64,000 bases of DNA from Absidia repens (Eukaryota; Mucoromycota; Mucoromycetes; Mucorales; Cunninghamellaceae): NCBI GenBank assembly GCA_002105175.1, contig MCGE01000041.1, forward strand, positions 186,001 to 250,000, written 5' to 3'. The notes beneath the pieces are model-generated. The model searched no databases. It was given only the letters and a program-made list of their open reading frames with translations, and was not told the DNA's origin. This document shows positions 22,749 to 36,100 of this stretch, piece by piece. Within the stretch, counting starts at the first letter, position 1. Each line of letters begins with the position of its first letter. The position numbers and the translations under genes were made by a program.

Positions 22749-24472
22749 CTATTCCCATTCAATGGTGGCAGGAGGCTTGGAGCTAATATCGTAAACCACA
22801 CGGTTCACACCCTTGACTTCGTTGATGATACGAGAGCTAATACGTTTCAAGCACACAAACCATTCGGCAGAGGCAAAGATATCAGCAGTCATAAAGTCCT
22901 TGGTTTCAACAGCACGGAGAGCAATGACTTGTTCGTAAGTACGCTTGTCACCCATCACACCAACAGCCTTGATTGGCAACAAAGCAGCGTAGGCTTGAGA
23001 GATATTTCGGTAGTAGCCATTCTTCTTGATTTCTTCAATGTAGATGTTATCAGCCAAACGAGCAATTTCGACTTGTTCCTTGGTCACTTCACCGAGCACA
23101 CGGATAGCAATACCTGGACCAGGGAAGGGGTGACGCCAGACCAATTCATCATCCAAGCCCAAGATTTTACCAAGAGCACGGACTTCATCCTTGAATAATT
23201 CACGGAGAGGTTCAATCAACTTGAGTTTCATATCATCCAAAAGGCCACCGACGTTGTGATGGGTTTTGATAGTGGCACTGGGACCCTTGAAGGAGATAGA
23301 TTCAATGACATCAGGATATAAGGTACCTTGCAACAAATACTTGATCTTGCCTTCGGATTGAGTACGTTCCAATTCTTGTTCAATCAACACACCTTCTTCT
23401 TCAAACACATTGATAAAGGTATTGCCAATAATCTTGCGCTTTTGTTCGGGATCAGTAACACCCTTGAGTCGACCCAAAAAGAGATCGGCAGCATCGGCCA
23501 CCTTGATGTTGATACCCATCTTGTCACCGAGCATCTTCTTGACATTGGCACATTCGTTCAAACGCATCACACCATTGTCCACAAGCACAGCATGGAATCG
23601 AGTACCAATAGCTTCATGCATCAGACGAGCAGCCACAGTGGAATCAACACCACCAGAGACAGCACCAATCACATGGTCGATGGGTCCAACAACACCTCGA
23701 ATACGTTCAATTTCCTTTTGCACAAATTCTTCCATAGTCCAAGAGGCGTTGCATTTACAGATATCAATCACAAAGTTCTTCAACAATTGTTGACCATCCA
23801 CTGTGTGTGTAACTTCGGGATGGAATTGGATACCTATCAAAAAAAAAAATTAATATCTAATATAGGAGCTGTACCCGTCCCCTCCCTCTCCATCCACTTT
23901 ATAGAAAATCAGTTGTACTTACCAAAGAAGGGCTTTTCTTCGTGAGCAACAGCGGCAAATGGAGCAGTGCGAGTTTCAGCAATGACGGTGAAACCAGGAG
24001 CAGCAGCAGAGACTTGATCACCATGACTCATCCAGACTTGAACGTTGTCACCATCCAAACCAGCGAAGAGCTTGTCGACAAAAGGGAATTGGGGGTGCTT
24101 CTTGACAGACAAGAGGGCATGACCATATTCACGGTGTTCACAAGCGTCCACCTTACCACCCATGTAAGTGGTCATTTCTTGAAGACCGTAGCAGATACCA
24201 AGGATAGGGACACCGGCATCAAACACAGCGGGATCGACACGAGGAGCATCCTTGTCGTAGACAGAGTAAGGAGAGCCAGACAAAATAATACCAGTGGGCT
24301 TGAAATGAAGATCAGCCATCTTTTGAGTACAAGGTAAAAGTTCACAGTAGACACCAAGTTCACGGATACGGCGAGTGATCAAGTGAGAGTATTGGGATCC
24401 GAAATCCAAGATAAGGACAGTATCAAAAAGTTCATTGACTTGAGTCACTTTTTCTGATTGAAGCGATGACAT
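22749..24472 (-). CDS. GUA1: GMP synthase (glutamine-hydrolysing)
   Basis: Two exons (24472-23923 and 23833-22749) give 544 residues, the usual fungal length. It makes GMP from XMP, ATP and glutamine, the last step of de novo GMP synthesis, in the cytosol. The N-terminal class-I amidotransferase has the nucleophile motif GICYGLQ and the His-Glu pair in IQFHPEV, the latter right after the intron. The ATP pyrophosphatase domain has the PP-loop SGGVDSTV. The C-terminal dimerisation domain has the conserved [19 protein letters not shown] and the terminus PPATIEWE. All motifs are intact. Confidence 0.97.
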
Positions 24473-25642
24473 GATTGGTATTTTTTTTTTTTGTGAAATA
24501 TATAAATATCCAAAAGGTTGAGTGACAAAAGAGAAAAAAAGGGATTGGAAATGTCAAAAATTTTTCTCGGTTTTAAAAAGGTAAAAAAAGACAAAAAGGC
24601 GGGGGAGATATTTTAGCCTAAGCCACAGGCAGCCTCTTTTTGTAATTATACTTCCGACAATGCTGGCTTTTTTTTTTTTTTGGCTTACATTTCGAAAAAA
24701 TTTCTGTAACTCTATTTTTTCCTTATTTTATACAGGATATTTGATCATAGATAGTATGTGCATGAAAAAAAAGAGGAAGTATGGATAAGAAGATTTGGCT
24801 GATGGCGGATTAACAATTATGGCTGATTGGCTACACACACATAAGGCAAAAGAGATATATACTGTATTACTACCATACGATTTTCTCTGTATATACATAT
24901 CATGGTTTTTTTATTTGTCTTGAGTAGTCAGTTTAAAGTACTTGAAATAAATAAAAAATCCAGGCACAACCAATACAAGAGAAGCTGAGTCCCCCCCCTA
25001 AAGTCGAGAGTATTCAAAGTCAGTTTACCATCATTATCCGATTTTTCAAAAAAAAGCTTCAAACCTGAAAATGGTTAAGAAATTCTAATTTATAAGCTAT
25101 GGTGCAAATATTGAATATTGATGAACAGGACCAAAAGTTATATGGTTCTAACTGGAGATCAACTAATTACGTGGGAATATATATGAGATCTGTACCAGTT
25201 GCAGAAAGTAAGCGTCAGTGGTGATAAAGCAAAAGGAAGGGTGGGACGTTTTCTCTATTTTAGGTTTAATTCCGTACTCCCGATGAGTCTGAATGGCATT
25301 GCGTGGAATGGATTCCGATGTAGCTCTTACACCAAAAATATCTCATCCAGCCTTTCATAACAAAGCTGTAGAGTAAGAAAAACCAGTGGTCCTGCACGTG
25401 GACCAAATGAACGAACAAAACTTTCTTTCCATTACATATTATTGTATTGTACAGCACTTGACCTGATTTACAGTTTATTTCAAATCGATTAATAGAACAG
25501 TGAACGTGATTTCTAAATTTCAAGCCAATGTGCTCTCCTGTCATTTGGCCCATTTTTCAATGCCCGCTTTCATCCATTTTGTTGGTTTCGTCCTTTCTTC
25601 CCCTTTTTTTTCTGTTTATTTTCTTTCTTTATTCTATTCATT
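24473..25642. promoter_or_regulatory. Divergent intergenic region between GUA1 and KCS1-like gene
   Basis: About 1.2 kb with T-rich leaders on both sides (24481-24491 and 25600-25640). No specific element or gene is recognised. Confidence 0.4.
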
Positions 25643-27719
25643 ATGCCACAACTAGGCGATGGAAATAGACATTCAACACTCGAATCTTACAACCCTCCTT
25701 CTTCTCTTCTTACAACTGCATTTCCTCTCCTTCCATTCCAAAATCAGGTCGGCGGTCATTGCAGCTTTTTCCGGTTTAGCAAACGTGCCATCTGTAAACC
25801 AATGTCTCAAAAGGAACAGGAGTTTTATGAATACCTGGAACGACATCATGCGCCGCTATTGCCTTTTACCTCTCAGTATTTGGGTGTAGTCAATGTCACT
25901 TATCGCTCATCCAAAGCTGAACCATTGTTGCCGGAGGTGATTCTGGAAGAAAATCAGCACTTATTGGCTAGCTGGAAAAATTACTGCTCAATCAACAATC
26001 CAAGTCAACAACAACAACAACAATACCCCCCAAGAACCCAATTACGTAGACATTCTTCGTCGTTTACCCTGGAAACTCGCAGTGATACTTTTGATTTGAA
26101 AAGGGGCAATCATATGGACGATTTGGAAACAAAACAAGCATCTTCTTGGTCACCACTTACATTCAAGGAGCAGGTACTTCGTGAAGTCTTCTCCCCCGGC
26201 GCTTTACAAGAACGGCTTCAACAGGTACAACATTGGCAACATGGGATGAAGCAAAGGCAGTTGGAAGATAGAATACATGTGGATCGAAACAGCAAGAATA
26301 ACAGCAACAACAACAACACAGGATATGGTGATTCTCTTTGTGAATCACGCAAATCACCATCGATACAAACATCACGCAGTGTATCAGATTTTCGCAATCA
26401 ACAAATGGAAAAGCAGCTCACCACATTTGAAAACGACGGCAACCGCAATATTAGCGACGACAAAGATCAGTACGATGCCGGCTTGACCAGCAATTATAAC
26501 AGCGAACCAGAAGTTACTGTCCATCCACGAAAACCGTCCTTGATTGATTCGACCACCTCAGCACCTCAAACACCTCGTATGCGGGAAGCAAAGCTACATA
26601 ATTCAATTATCCGACCCCCACCATCAGCAACTTCTTCCACCAATGTACCAACTCCATCCACAGCACCACCACATTCACAGTCCGACTCAGGGATACGAGG
26701 GGCATTTTCTTCTATAAAACATCACCAGCAACAACATGATGACTCTTTCAGCCCAACTCCAGGATCAACCAACTGGCGATCAAGACAAGAACCCACCAAC
26801 CCTTGGTCTGTGCAAATGTATCAACGAGATCTTGAAAAAGTGAATGTGGACGATATACAGCAGTTTATATTGATTGAAGACCTGACCGACGACATCAAAT
26901 ACCCGTGTGTTTTGGATTTAAAAATGGGTGTTCGCCAAGTAAGTCGACTGAAATAGGCGGGGACGGGGATTAAGAAGTGTGACAATGATTCACCAAATTT
27001 TTATTTCGTATTTTTATTAGCACAGTGTCTATTCCTCCACGAAGAAAATGATTAGTCAAACCAACAAATGTAAACGATCAACTAGTCTACAACTCGGTGT
27101 CCGAATCTCAGGAATGCAAATATACAATGTGAAGGAAGGGCAATTTTTATTCGAAGACAAATATATGGGACGTTCATTGACCCCCCAGACGTTCCGAGAC
27201 TCGTTGGTGCGCTATTTTGACAATGGTGAAGGATGCCACATCATACATCTGCCTACACTTATTCGGAAGCTGGCGTTGATTCACCGGATTATCAAGACCA
27301 TGGATGCCTTTCGATTATATGCCTCGTCTCTGTTGATCATCTATGATGCAGCTGATACCAATGGAATGAATACCATCTCCACCACGAGACCAAAACGACG
27401 CATTGATGTACGACTGATCGACTTCGCCAAATCTATCACCAAGGAAGAATGGATCTCTCAACAGCATAGATTTACGTATCCGCCTACGAAGGATGAAGGT
27501 AATGGCGGCAATACGAATGACTCAACCATGACTCCCATTAGTACGGCAGGTCCTGATCAAGGCTATTTACTGGGTGTCCAAACGTTGATTGCGTGCTTTT
27601 TTTGGATTTATGTCAATCATGGTGGGAACAAGGATGATTTGATGGATTTGGATGACAAGCTACTATCAATGGATCGTTTGTCGTGGCTGGATGATGATAG
27701 TGACACTCCAAAACGATGA
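25643..27719 (+). CDS. KCS1: Inositol hexakisphosphate kinase (Kcs1-like)
   Basis: Two exons (25643-26938, 27021-27719), 664 residues. The N-terminal IPK element has NQVGGHCSFFRFSKRAICKP. A long Gln/Asn/Ser-rich insert (residues ~115-395) precedes the catalytic core with the inositol-binding signature PCVLDLKMG at about 421-429, split from TLGVR-like SLQLGVRISGMQ by the intron. The SSLL motif (YASSLLIIYD) and the metal-binding IDF motif (VRLIDFAKS) follow. IP6 kinases make the pyrophosphate IP7 and control phosphate signalling and vacuole function. The conserved front element favours Kcs1 over the smaller Arg82-type multikinases. The reading frame is intact. Confidence 0.9.
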
Positions 27720-29029
27720 TTATATTGCCTTTTTATTTATTTATTTTAGAAGAATTATCTTGACTATGTATCATAGCTATGTTGGCTAGTGTTTCTCCCT
27801 CGCTTAGTATTAGTTTCTTTTTTTTTTTTTTTTTTACCCATGTACATCATATCATTCCTTTTACCCCCCCCTCTCCTTCCTCTCTTTCCGACATTATTTC
27901 CCTCCAGAATCGTCATTCCTTAGTTTATTCTTGTCTTTTCAATACCCTCTTTTATATCAAATGTACAAATAAATAAAAATGCGGATCACACTGCTTTTGA
28001 TTCAAAAAAAAAAGTGATATACGTTGTATACCATATTTGGGCCTAATCGCATCATTTTTGTATGTCATTTATGCCATCCCCCTTCCCTGTATTAATTTCC
28101 CTGACATTAGTATTTTTAGTTTCTATTCGCCTTTTCGATATTATCCCTTATATTTGAATGTATAGTACAATAAATAAACATCATTTAAATATCAAATGTA
28201 AAGAAGAAAATACATTGCATACGACGCATTTCATCAAGAATCGCTATTATTTTAACTCAGCTTTGAAGTGCTAGAACTTCTTGAAAAATAAAAATATCAA
28301 TAACAAACACTTCAACTGTCACTTTTAAGGTCTTTTAAGATATTTATTGAAGTTTAGTTTTTTTTTTATGTCTTGTAAAAAAAAAAAAAAAAAAAAAAAA
28401 TTTAAACGGTTCAAAGTTGGTCGGTGTTTGGACATTTTGGCAGGACAAGCAAAAATTGCAAGAATGGTAGAGGTTTATTTTAGACGTCGCTGTTCTACAA
28501 TGAAGAAGGAATACGCTGCTGCTTTGTACAGTACCTATAGTCGAATTGGCTTCAACGAGTAGCTTTTTTTAAACCAATAATAAATTTGCCTCTTGCCACA
28601 CTCACACTAGCGCGTACATACACAAAAGAAAAAGGTTTGCTCAATATTTGATGGTTCCAAAAAAGAGGATATATTATATTGAAGTATGAGCATAAACTAG
28701 AAGAATTAACAGCAAATAAGAAGGGGGTGGGTGTAAAAACGTATCTAAATATAAGACAAACTGAAAGTATGATAAAGCAAACAATGGGAAGAAACAATAC
28801 GTACTTTATTCAGATAAAAATAAATCAAGACAATGGCTATATAATGCTATTCTAAAGATCAATCTTGTAGTGGCAGATCTTGAATCCAAAATGAAAGGGT
28901 TTCCCCACGTTTCTAGTATGTCCCTGGCTAAAACCCCTTTGATTCTATGTCTAACACTAGTCTAATATAGATCTAACCTCATCGAAACCGCATGAATATT
29001 CAATGGCGTTGACAAAAAAAAAAAAAAAG

Positions 29030-29072
<43 letters not shown>

Positions 29073-29302
29073 GAGAGCAAAAAATTATTTTATTCATGCG
29101 GAATTTGAATTCTCAAAATTGAAAAGAATATGAGGTTCATGGCAGTTCTTGATGAAACACTCCATATGAGGACAAAAAGTTTATTGTGGAACTGATGATA
29201 AGAGCGAAGGAATTAGAGTGATGGCGTTGTGACAAAAAGAAAAAAAGCGTATATTGTGCGGGAAATTGGCAGTGAAAAAAAAAAAAAAAAAAATTATTGC
29301 TA
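27720..29302. other. Convergent 3' spacer with repeats
   Basis: Between two converging genes. It holds poly-T near 27818-27834, poly-A near 28378-28400, an inverted family A copy (28860-29000), and a (GA)n tract at about 29032-29069. A short open piece at 28441-28560 (RMVEVYFRRRCSTMKKEY) is unassigned. Confidence 0.5.
28860..29000 (-). repeat. Dispersed repeat family A, partial inverted copy
   Basis: The reverse complement has AGACTAGTGTTAGACATAGA and GTGGGGAAACCCTTTCATTT and ends near TCTGAATAAAGTACG. On the plus strand the core reads ESKMKGFPH followed by KTPLILCLTLV and a stop. Confidence 0.6.
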
Positions 29303-31285
29303 TTAGTTGATGGAAATAGACCTGAATTCATAGTCAACAAAAGAGCCATGAAAGGTTGTAGCGGAGAAATGTCCAATTTTGCAACGAGCCAATTCTTTCA
29401 TATTCGATGCTTCCAAGACCAATAAAAAACAATGCTTTTTTCCATCATTTTGGTGATGATGATGATCCATGACATTCACAAAACTGAGCAACACACCGTC
29501 ATCCTCTTGTTTCGCTGCTGGTCGAGGGACAAAAATGGGTTCTGAGCATACATAGTCGGCATTCTTGAAAACAATCGTTTCTTTTGTTGTCAAATCCACT
29601 TTGGTGATGGTGTAGTGTTCACCTTGTGTTTGTGAGGCCGGTACGAGTTGGTTTCCATAAATGTAGCGATAAGGTTGCATGGCGTATTTTTGATTAAAAC
29701 GTAAAAATTCAAAATTGTCGGTTAAAAGAGTGGACGTTGCCGAGCAAGAAGATGTTGAATTGGTGGAGGAAGGTTTGAAGGCCAATGTGTAACGACGAAG
29801 TTCACCAAAAGTTGATTGGCGGATGGGAGGTTTCGTAAATCCATTATGCTGTTGACTGTGTTGAAACTCCGCTGTTTTTATTTTATTTTCGTGATCTGAC
29901 AATGGAGGGCACACTTGACCAAAGCTATGCAATTGATACATAATATCACCATCGGGAAAGGCTGAGCAGTCCAAATGCAAATTGATGATGGAACTATCAT
30001 TATCGGTCATCAAGGCGTTTTCTTCCCAAGCATTTCCGGTGTGAAAGGTAAAAAATGAATCCATCGGAATACTGGCAATATGCCCCTGATCGGGTCGTCG
30101 GCTAATCACATGGAGAAAAGTAGGTGTGTGGGGATCCCATTCCATACCAGCAAGCACTGATCCAGCAACAATAAAATCCAAACCTGTATTTCTTAAAAAT
30201 AGTGGTGCCTCCGGAATAATAATGTAATTTTTCGTCAACCAGAACGAATGGATATAACAAGATCGAATCGGCGTGCGAGCGGCATCCAAGCGATGGGTAA
30301 TTTTCGCCAAAATAGTGGCTTGGGACGATCGTTGGGTTGTAGAAAATACAATGAGTGTCGGTGTTGGTCCCATTTTCAAAGTAAAATTAAAATTTTCTTC
30401 AGTCGCTGGATCATACTGGTGGTGTGCTGCTGAAAGTTCACCAGAAAGTTGCTTATCGAATTGAGAGTAGTTGAAAATATTTTCAGGTACTGCCAAAAAA
30501 AAAAAAAATTGGAGCCAATTCTTTTTTTTTTTTTTGCATTTTCTTATTATTATTATTACCGAGATTATCAGAATTAACTTTTTGAAGCACATTGGCGTCC
30601 GTTTTAGTAACAAGAATGGGATGGGATGATGATAATTGTGATAGCGATTTGGGTATAGGAAAATTGGGAGTGACTGTAACTCCGACCATTACTGAGGAAG
30701 GATCACCAGTACCATTATTCAAAGAGACAAGGTTCGCTTCAATAACAAATTTTTTAAAGCGACTTAAAAATGCTTTAAACAGAGCCCATGTTGAGGATGC
30801 ATAATACACATGACCAAAAAAAGCAGTTGGATTGCCTTGACAAATGTTTTGTTCTGCCTTGGTGGCTAAATGTCTTGAATTATACCTTACAGTCTGAGTT
30901 GAAGATGATAACTGAAAGCGGTGAAGAAATGGCATACCGTCAAATGTATGGCTAATCATCGTTGTATTGTGTTGATGATCTGAAGACCCCAATATGAACC
31001 GACCAGGACCTTAAAAAAAATTATGGTCACTCCCTATGCTATGCGATAATCCCTTTTTTTGAAAAAAAAAGTTACCAATACGATAAAGGATCCCATTCAA
31101 CCATTCTGGTAGTTCCCTTGAATTGAAAGCCAGACTGGGTCTTTGAATTCAGGTATATTTTCGAAATTGGATGTTTGAAAAGACACCATTTCGTTATTAG
31201 TTGTGACAAATTTGGATAACCATAACCAGCATTTCCCAAGGACAATTGTACCCACAGTCGTGATGATGATTGAAAAATACCCCAT
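29303..31285 (-). CDS. Carotenoid oxygenase (RPE65/BCO family), with an apparent 1-nt frameshift near the N-terminus
   Basis: Iron-dependent dioxygenase family that cleaves carotenoids to apocarotenals; in Mucorales such enzymes feed retinal and trisporoid pheromone formation (family knowledge). Three main exons: from ATG 31285 through ILYRIG, then GPGRFILGSS to KVNSDNL, then VPENIFNY to the stop. The four Fe-binding His are present in AHHQYDPATEENFNF, CYIHSFWLT, FFTFHTGNAWEE and TTFHGSFVDYEF; the family block HTFDGMPFLHRF is also intact. The N-terminus has a hydrophobic segment (IIITTVGTIVLGKCWLWL). Between PVWLSIQG and LPEWLNGILYRIG the frame shifts by exactly one missing base at the TT/CCC run 31113-31117. 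Everything downstream is open, so either a base-call error or recent inactivation fits. Confidence 0.85.
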
Positions 31286-31590
31286 TTCAGTGATAGAACA
31301 AAATAATAATAATAAAAAAGCCTAATGAATCCAGCACCTCTATTTATAATAATCATAACCCAATTTCATTGTTCTTTATAGTTTGCCCCTAACCGATTGG
31401 CCTGCATCATTAATTTCCCCCCTTTTTTTCCGACTCACAAAATAAGGACGGAATATCATAGAGTAAAAAAAAATTTTTTTATTGTAAAGAAAATGATGGT
31501 AATGATGCGTATGTAATCTAATCTACAGTAAATAATAATGAAGGGGCACTATGTACTATAAACTAGAGGGGTCTAAACTAAATAGAGTAA

Positions 31591-32716
31591 CTAAATCAAT
31601 TGGACTCGTCCATCCTTGAGAAATCGTTCAATAGCCCGATAGCGAATAATGTAAGTTCCGTTTTTTTCCAATTCCGTTGTCTCCGTCGAATCATCGTTTC
31701 TACAAGAAAAAAGAAGCGTGTGAGTGAAAGTGAGTGACCCATATGGTATCATCATCGTCGCAAGTCTCATCACCCAATCTGTACTTACACCATCCATTGT
31801 ACTTCACCGATATCAGCTAGTACTTTACAAAATACAGGGGCCTCCAGGTTGGCCGAAACAACTGTGAAAAAATGGGAGGGTATTAAATACTCATTACAAA
31901 ACAGTTTGTTTTTTTTTGGAGGGGGTTCCGATCCACACTTGACTTACTCATATTCAAATCTGCTGTCTTTTCATCCTGTTTATGTTGTGTTGTTGGCATA
32001 TGATTCAAAAACGATACGTGGTTGTGTGTTTCGATCAGTTCTTGGTATCTATTGACACAATAAGAACAAGTAAAAAGAAGTAAAGCATCAGTCATATTTA
32101 TCATTCTCTGTCACTAAAAAGTCGATCAATAGCATACCTTCGTGCATAAACAATCTCCTGAGAGGACATGATATCTGTGATGTCTGATTTTCGTAATAGC
32201 TCCAACGTATACTTTTCGATCTATTTCAAAAATCCATCAATAAGTATCAGGTTTCGCAACACATAGGTTCAACAGTAATAGCTACAATTTCTTACCTTAA
32301 ATAACCTCGTTCGTAGGTAGCTTTTGATTAAATAGCGTATCCGTTCCAATTCGGTTTGATATACCATAGACGCAAACTTGTTTTCTAGACTTGACGTCAT
32401 TTCATCCATAACGATATTAGACTAAGAGAAGAAGAAAAAAGAGTTAGTATAATAAATATCATTAGTAACACGTTTTTCCTAACTAGTTACTACTACCACC
32501 CCTTTTTCATATATATACCTGATCTTCCACCATTTCTAGGAGGGTGTCTATAAGGTGTTTTTCATATGGAAGAAGTTCTGGTGCGTTTCGTTCATTCATC
32601 CATGCTCGAGTCAGTGATTCAATGCTGTGGTCCGTGTATTCAGCGGTATCTGTATATAGAGAAGAATAGTTTTGGGTATCATTGGAAAAAGAATCCATGC
32701 TAGTATCGAGAGACAT
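31591..32716 (-). CDS. SLD5: GINS complex subunit Sld5
   Basis: Six exons, all joined in frame, beginning MSLDTSMDSF and ending DGRVQLI. GINS binds Cdc45 and the MCM helicase to form the active replicative helicase. The N-terminal A-domain signature LTRAWMNERNAPELLPYE matches Sld5, followed by the helical region LERIRYLIKSYLRTRLFKIE and TLELLRKSDI. The C-terminal B-domain ends with YIIRYRAIERFLKDGRVQLI, the characteristic Sld5 terminus. Length, about 230 residues, is normal. It is divergent from the formin gene with ~480 bp between ATGs. Confidence 0.9.
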
Positions 32717-33192
32717 GATAAATAACTATATAAGTATAAGAGAAGGGGAAGCGAAAATTGGTGAAAATTAGTGAAAAGGTAAAAAAAAAACAGACCCTCA
32801 CATTTAAAAGTGCGCCTTTTTTTTTTTTTTTTTTTTTTTACGGAGCGTACCTGAGTTTTCAGAGGTTGCCGTGTGGCTTCTCTCCTTTTTTATGGAATTT
32901 CTTTTAATCAAGATATTTTTCAATCAAGGATACTCGAAACACATGCTTTTGCAAAACGTCAAACTACAGGGGAGCAAAGTTGCATTGCATCAAATATTAG
33001 CGTAGTAGTTGTGAAATACCCTCATTATATTGTCACTTTCAAGGTGCGGGGATTCAAACATTTATAAAAAAAAATTCTAAAAAAAGAATTGGACCAAGAG
33101 CAAATAAAAATAACCTTTTCCTTTTTCTCCCAATCTCTTTCTCTTCTCTCTCTTTTTTCTTTTTTTTTTTGCCTCTTAAACTTATCTTTATC
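32717..33192. promoter_or_regulatory. Divergent promoter region of SLD5 and formin genes
   Basis: Contains poly-T at 32818-32839 and a pyrimidine-rich leader (33115-33175) immediately upstream of the formin ATG, a usual fungal 5'-UTR look. No factor site is identified. Confidence 0.45.
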
Positions 33193-36100
33193 ATGACTGA
33201 TTTCTTTAATCGTCTTGGTAGAAAAAATATCAAACCGTCTGAACCTCCTCCGCAACAACATCCCATAAACGCGACTCGTGATCAGGTTAAAGCTTCAACA
33301 TTCTCGAAACTGCAATCCAGTCCTTCAAAACAACAAGGCTCAACAAGGGCTCAAACGAGTATGTGCTTTTTTTGGGGGATGTATGCTTTTACAGAATTAT
33401 TTTTTAACGTCATCGTTTTCTTATTCTTATTAGTGAACACCATTATACCTTCCAGACAACAACAACAACCGGGCTATTCTCGCCGTCTTTCAGCCGATAC
33501 CAACAATCACAAGACTTCAGCGAACATCTCCCAAGTGTTACCATCGGAAGATGAAATCAACGAATTGTTTGACCAAATGCTGGTATGTGTAGGACAAAAC
33601 ACCATGCGTAGTGATGACAGTCGCTGGAAAGAAATCTCATTCTCATTTTCTTCTCTATTTAGGCAAGACGAGGCGTCCATGATTCTAATATCCTCCAAAC
33701 CATGAAATGCTGGCCCTTGAAAAGAAATGGCTCATGGTTAATCAAGACACTCAAGCTGAAATTCTGGCGGCCAGTCATTTGCAATCCTCGTCAACAACAG
33801 TATCAACCGCCAATCATGACCCGCAGCAACAATCTTTTTTTATCAGTATTTTGGCAGACAAGGCTGGAAAAGTTCGATCAACGTTGGATAAATCAACTAG
33901 TATGAACGGTATAAGTGGATCTCGACAACAACAGCAGCAGCAACAACAACTCAAGTACATCCCATCCATACAACAAACCCTGTCATCTACTACATCCAAA
34001 AGAGATGGAAATGTATCCCTCAGCCCATCAAGCAGTTCCACTACGGCTGGAAGTATTGGCAGTGGTTCAGCAGGGTCTCTGCCATTAATTCAAGAACTTG
34101 AAGACCACAACTCGCCGGAATTTTTCATTAGAAAATTTATGGAATCCAATTTACGAGCTGTCACTGTAGCCGATGCCTCCCGTCTTGAAGTTAGTCTTCG
34201 AACTCGGCCGATCACGTAAGTGGGAAGAAAGAAAAAAAAAAAGGAGAGAATGAAAAATGGGGGGTGGGTGGAGGAATATTAAATCAAATATCATGTCATA
34301 TCTTACTGATTGGGTTCTCCTTTTTGCATTTTATAGATGGTTGGTCAAGTTTATCGACCTCAAAGGTTTACATGTATTGGTGTCATCCTTATCTCATATT
34401 AATCATCAAGCGGACAGGTTAGTAAATAGAGAGAGAAAAAAATCACACATTTGGCGCTGCGCTAATCATGTCTCTTTTTTTTTTTTTTTCCTACTGTTAG
34501 ATCTGACCAAAAGCCTCTTGATATTGAATTCGAAATTGTGAAATGCATCAAAGCCCTCATCAACACTAGAGTAAGTAAAGAAAGCAATAACAACAACAAA
34601 CAAATAAAACAAATTAGGCATTGTCTGTTAAAGTGACGGATAACACTGATCCTTATTTATCATTGCAGCTTGGTGGACAGGAAACCGCAAGTCATCCGAA
34701 CTATATCCATACTATCGTCTTCTCATTATTAAGTCCTGGTTGGCAAACCCAGAAGCTTGTATGTGAAATCTTGGCGTTTATTTGCTACTATGATGATGAT
34801 GCTGATAACGAAACACAAGACGACAAGCACGGATATCAGCATGTCATGCGTGGCTTTGAAATGTTGAAGCAATATACAAAGGATATGGGACTTTTTGATG
34901 CATGGCTGAAGAACGTGGAATCTGCTCTGGATGGTCGCGGTCGGATGGGATCGTTGGTGGGTGCTCATGATGATTTGAAGAAACTTGGGGTGATGAACGC
35001 ACCAGACAAACACTTGATGGAATACGCGGTAAGAATCATTTTCAGGGACAAAAGGTGACTTGCTTTAATGCTCATGTGCAACCTTTATTTATCTAAATAG
35101 GTATCCAATATGATTTTGATCAATGCATTGACAAAAATTCCAAAAATAGCCTCTCAGCGAATTCTATTACGAAACCAACTCAATGCTTCTGGAATGGAAA
35201 GCCGTATATTACCAAAACTTCATGCCCTGGACTATAGTCAACTCAAATATCAAGTCGATACCTATGAATTTGCAGCGGAACAAGATTTGGACGAAACATT
35301 TGGTGATGAATTGACATTATATGCTGACATCACGGACCCCTTTCAACTATTGGAGCAACTCACTTCACACTTGGATTCTTCTTCACCAACGTCTATGGAA
35401 CATTTATTGGGTATTCTCAGAAGTTTACTGCTTATCAAGGGGCATTCAGATACAATGTAAGTTAATTTGAACAATTGGAAGAAGGGGGGGGAGAAATCAT
35501 TAATAAGCGTTTTTTTTTTCTTTTGTTAGAACCCATTATTACCATATTATCCATGTTCTGGTTGGTCAAATTGTGATGAATCGCCGGATCACATCTGATG
35601 ATCAGGACTTTACTGCAACGTTTGGTGTTTCTGTGGGAAACTTGATTCAGCGGTTTAGTGATCTGGATCGGTTACGTCAATTGGAAGAAGAAGCATTACA
35701 TAACGAGGCAAACGAATCCCGACTCACAAATGAAAATTTGGAACTCAAGATGGAACTACAACGATTAAGTCGACATAGTCAAGGTGAAGTAGAAAATCAG
35801 CCTCGACGACGTAAGTGAAAGGGAATAGAATACAATGCTGAAGATGGTAATGATTTTTTATTAATATTGGGTTTCAAAAATAGGGTCTCTAGATTTGAAA
35901 AAGGAAAATGAATCATTGCGTGCATTACTTCGAACGTCCAAAAACACAATGTTTATGCTTGAAAAGAGGGTATCTGAACTTACTGATATGATGGACAAGG
36001 ATGACGATCTGGAATACGGCCAATCTCGGATCGTGGTTGGTTCTGAATGGAAACTGACAGCAAAACGACAAGGATCAGTGGTATCATCCTCAGGATCTTC

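Noticed and set aside
23328..23945. Long plus-strand open frame of 205 codons
   Set aside because: It lies antisense to GUA1, whose motifs are unambiguous; the open frame is a by-product of its codon use.
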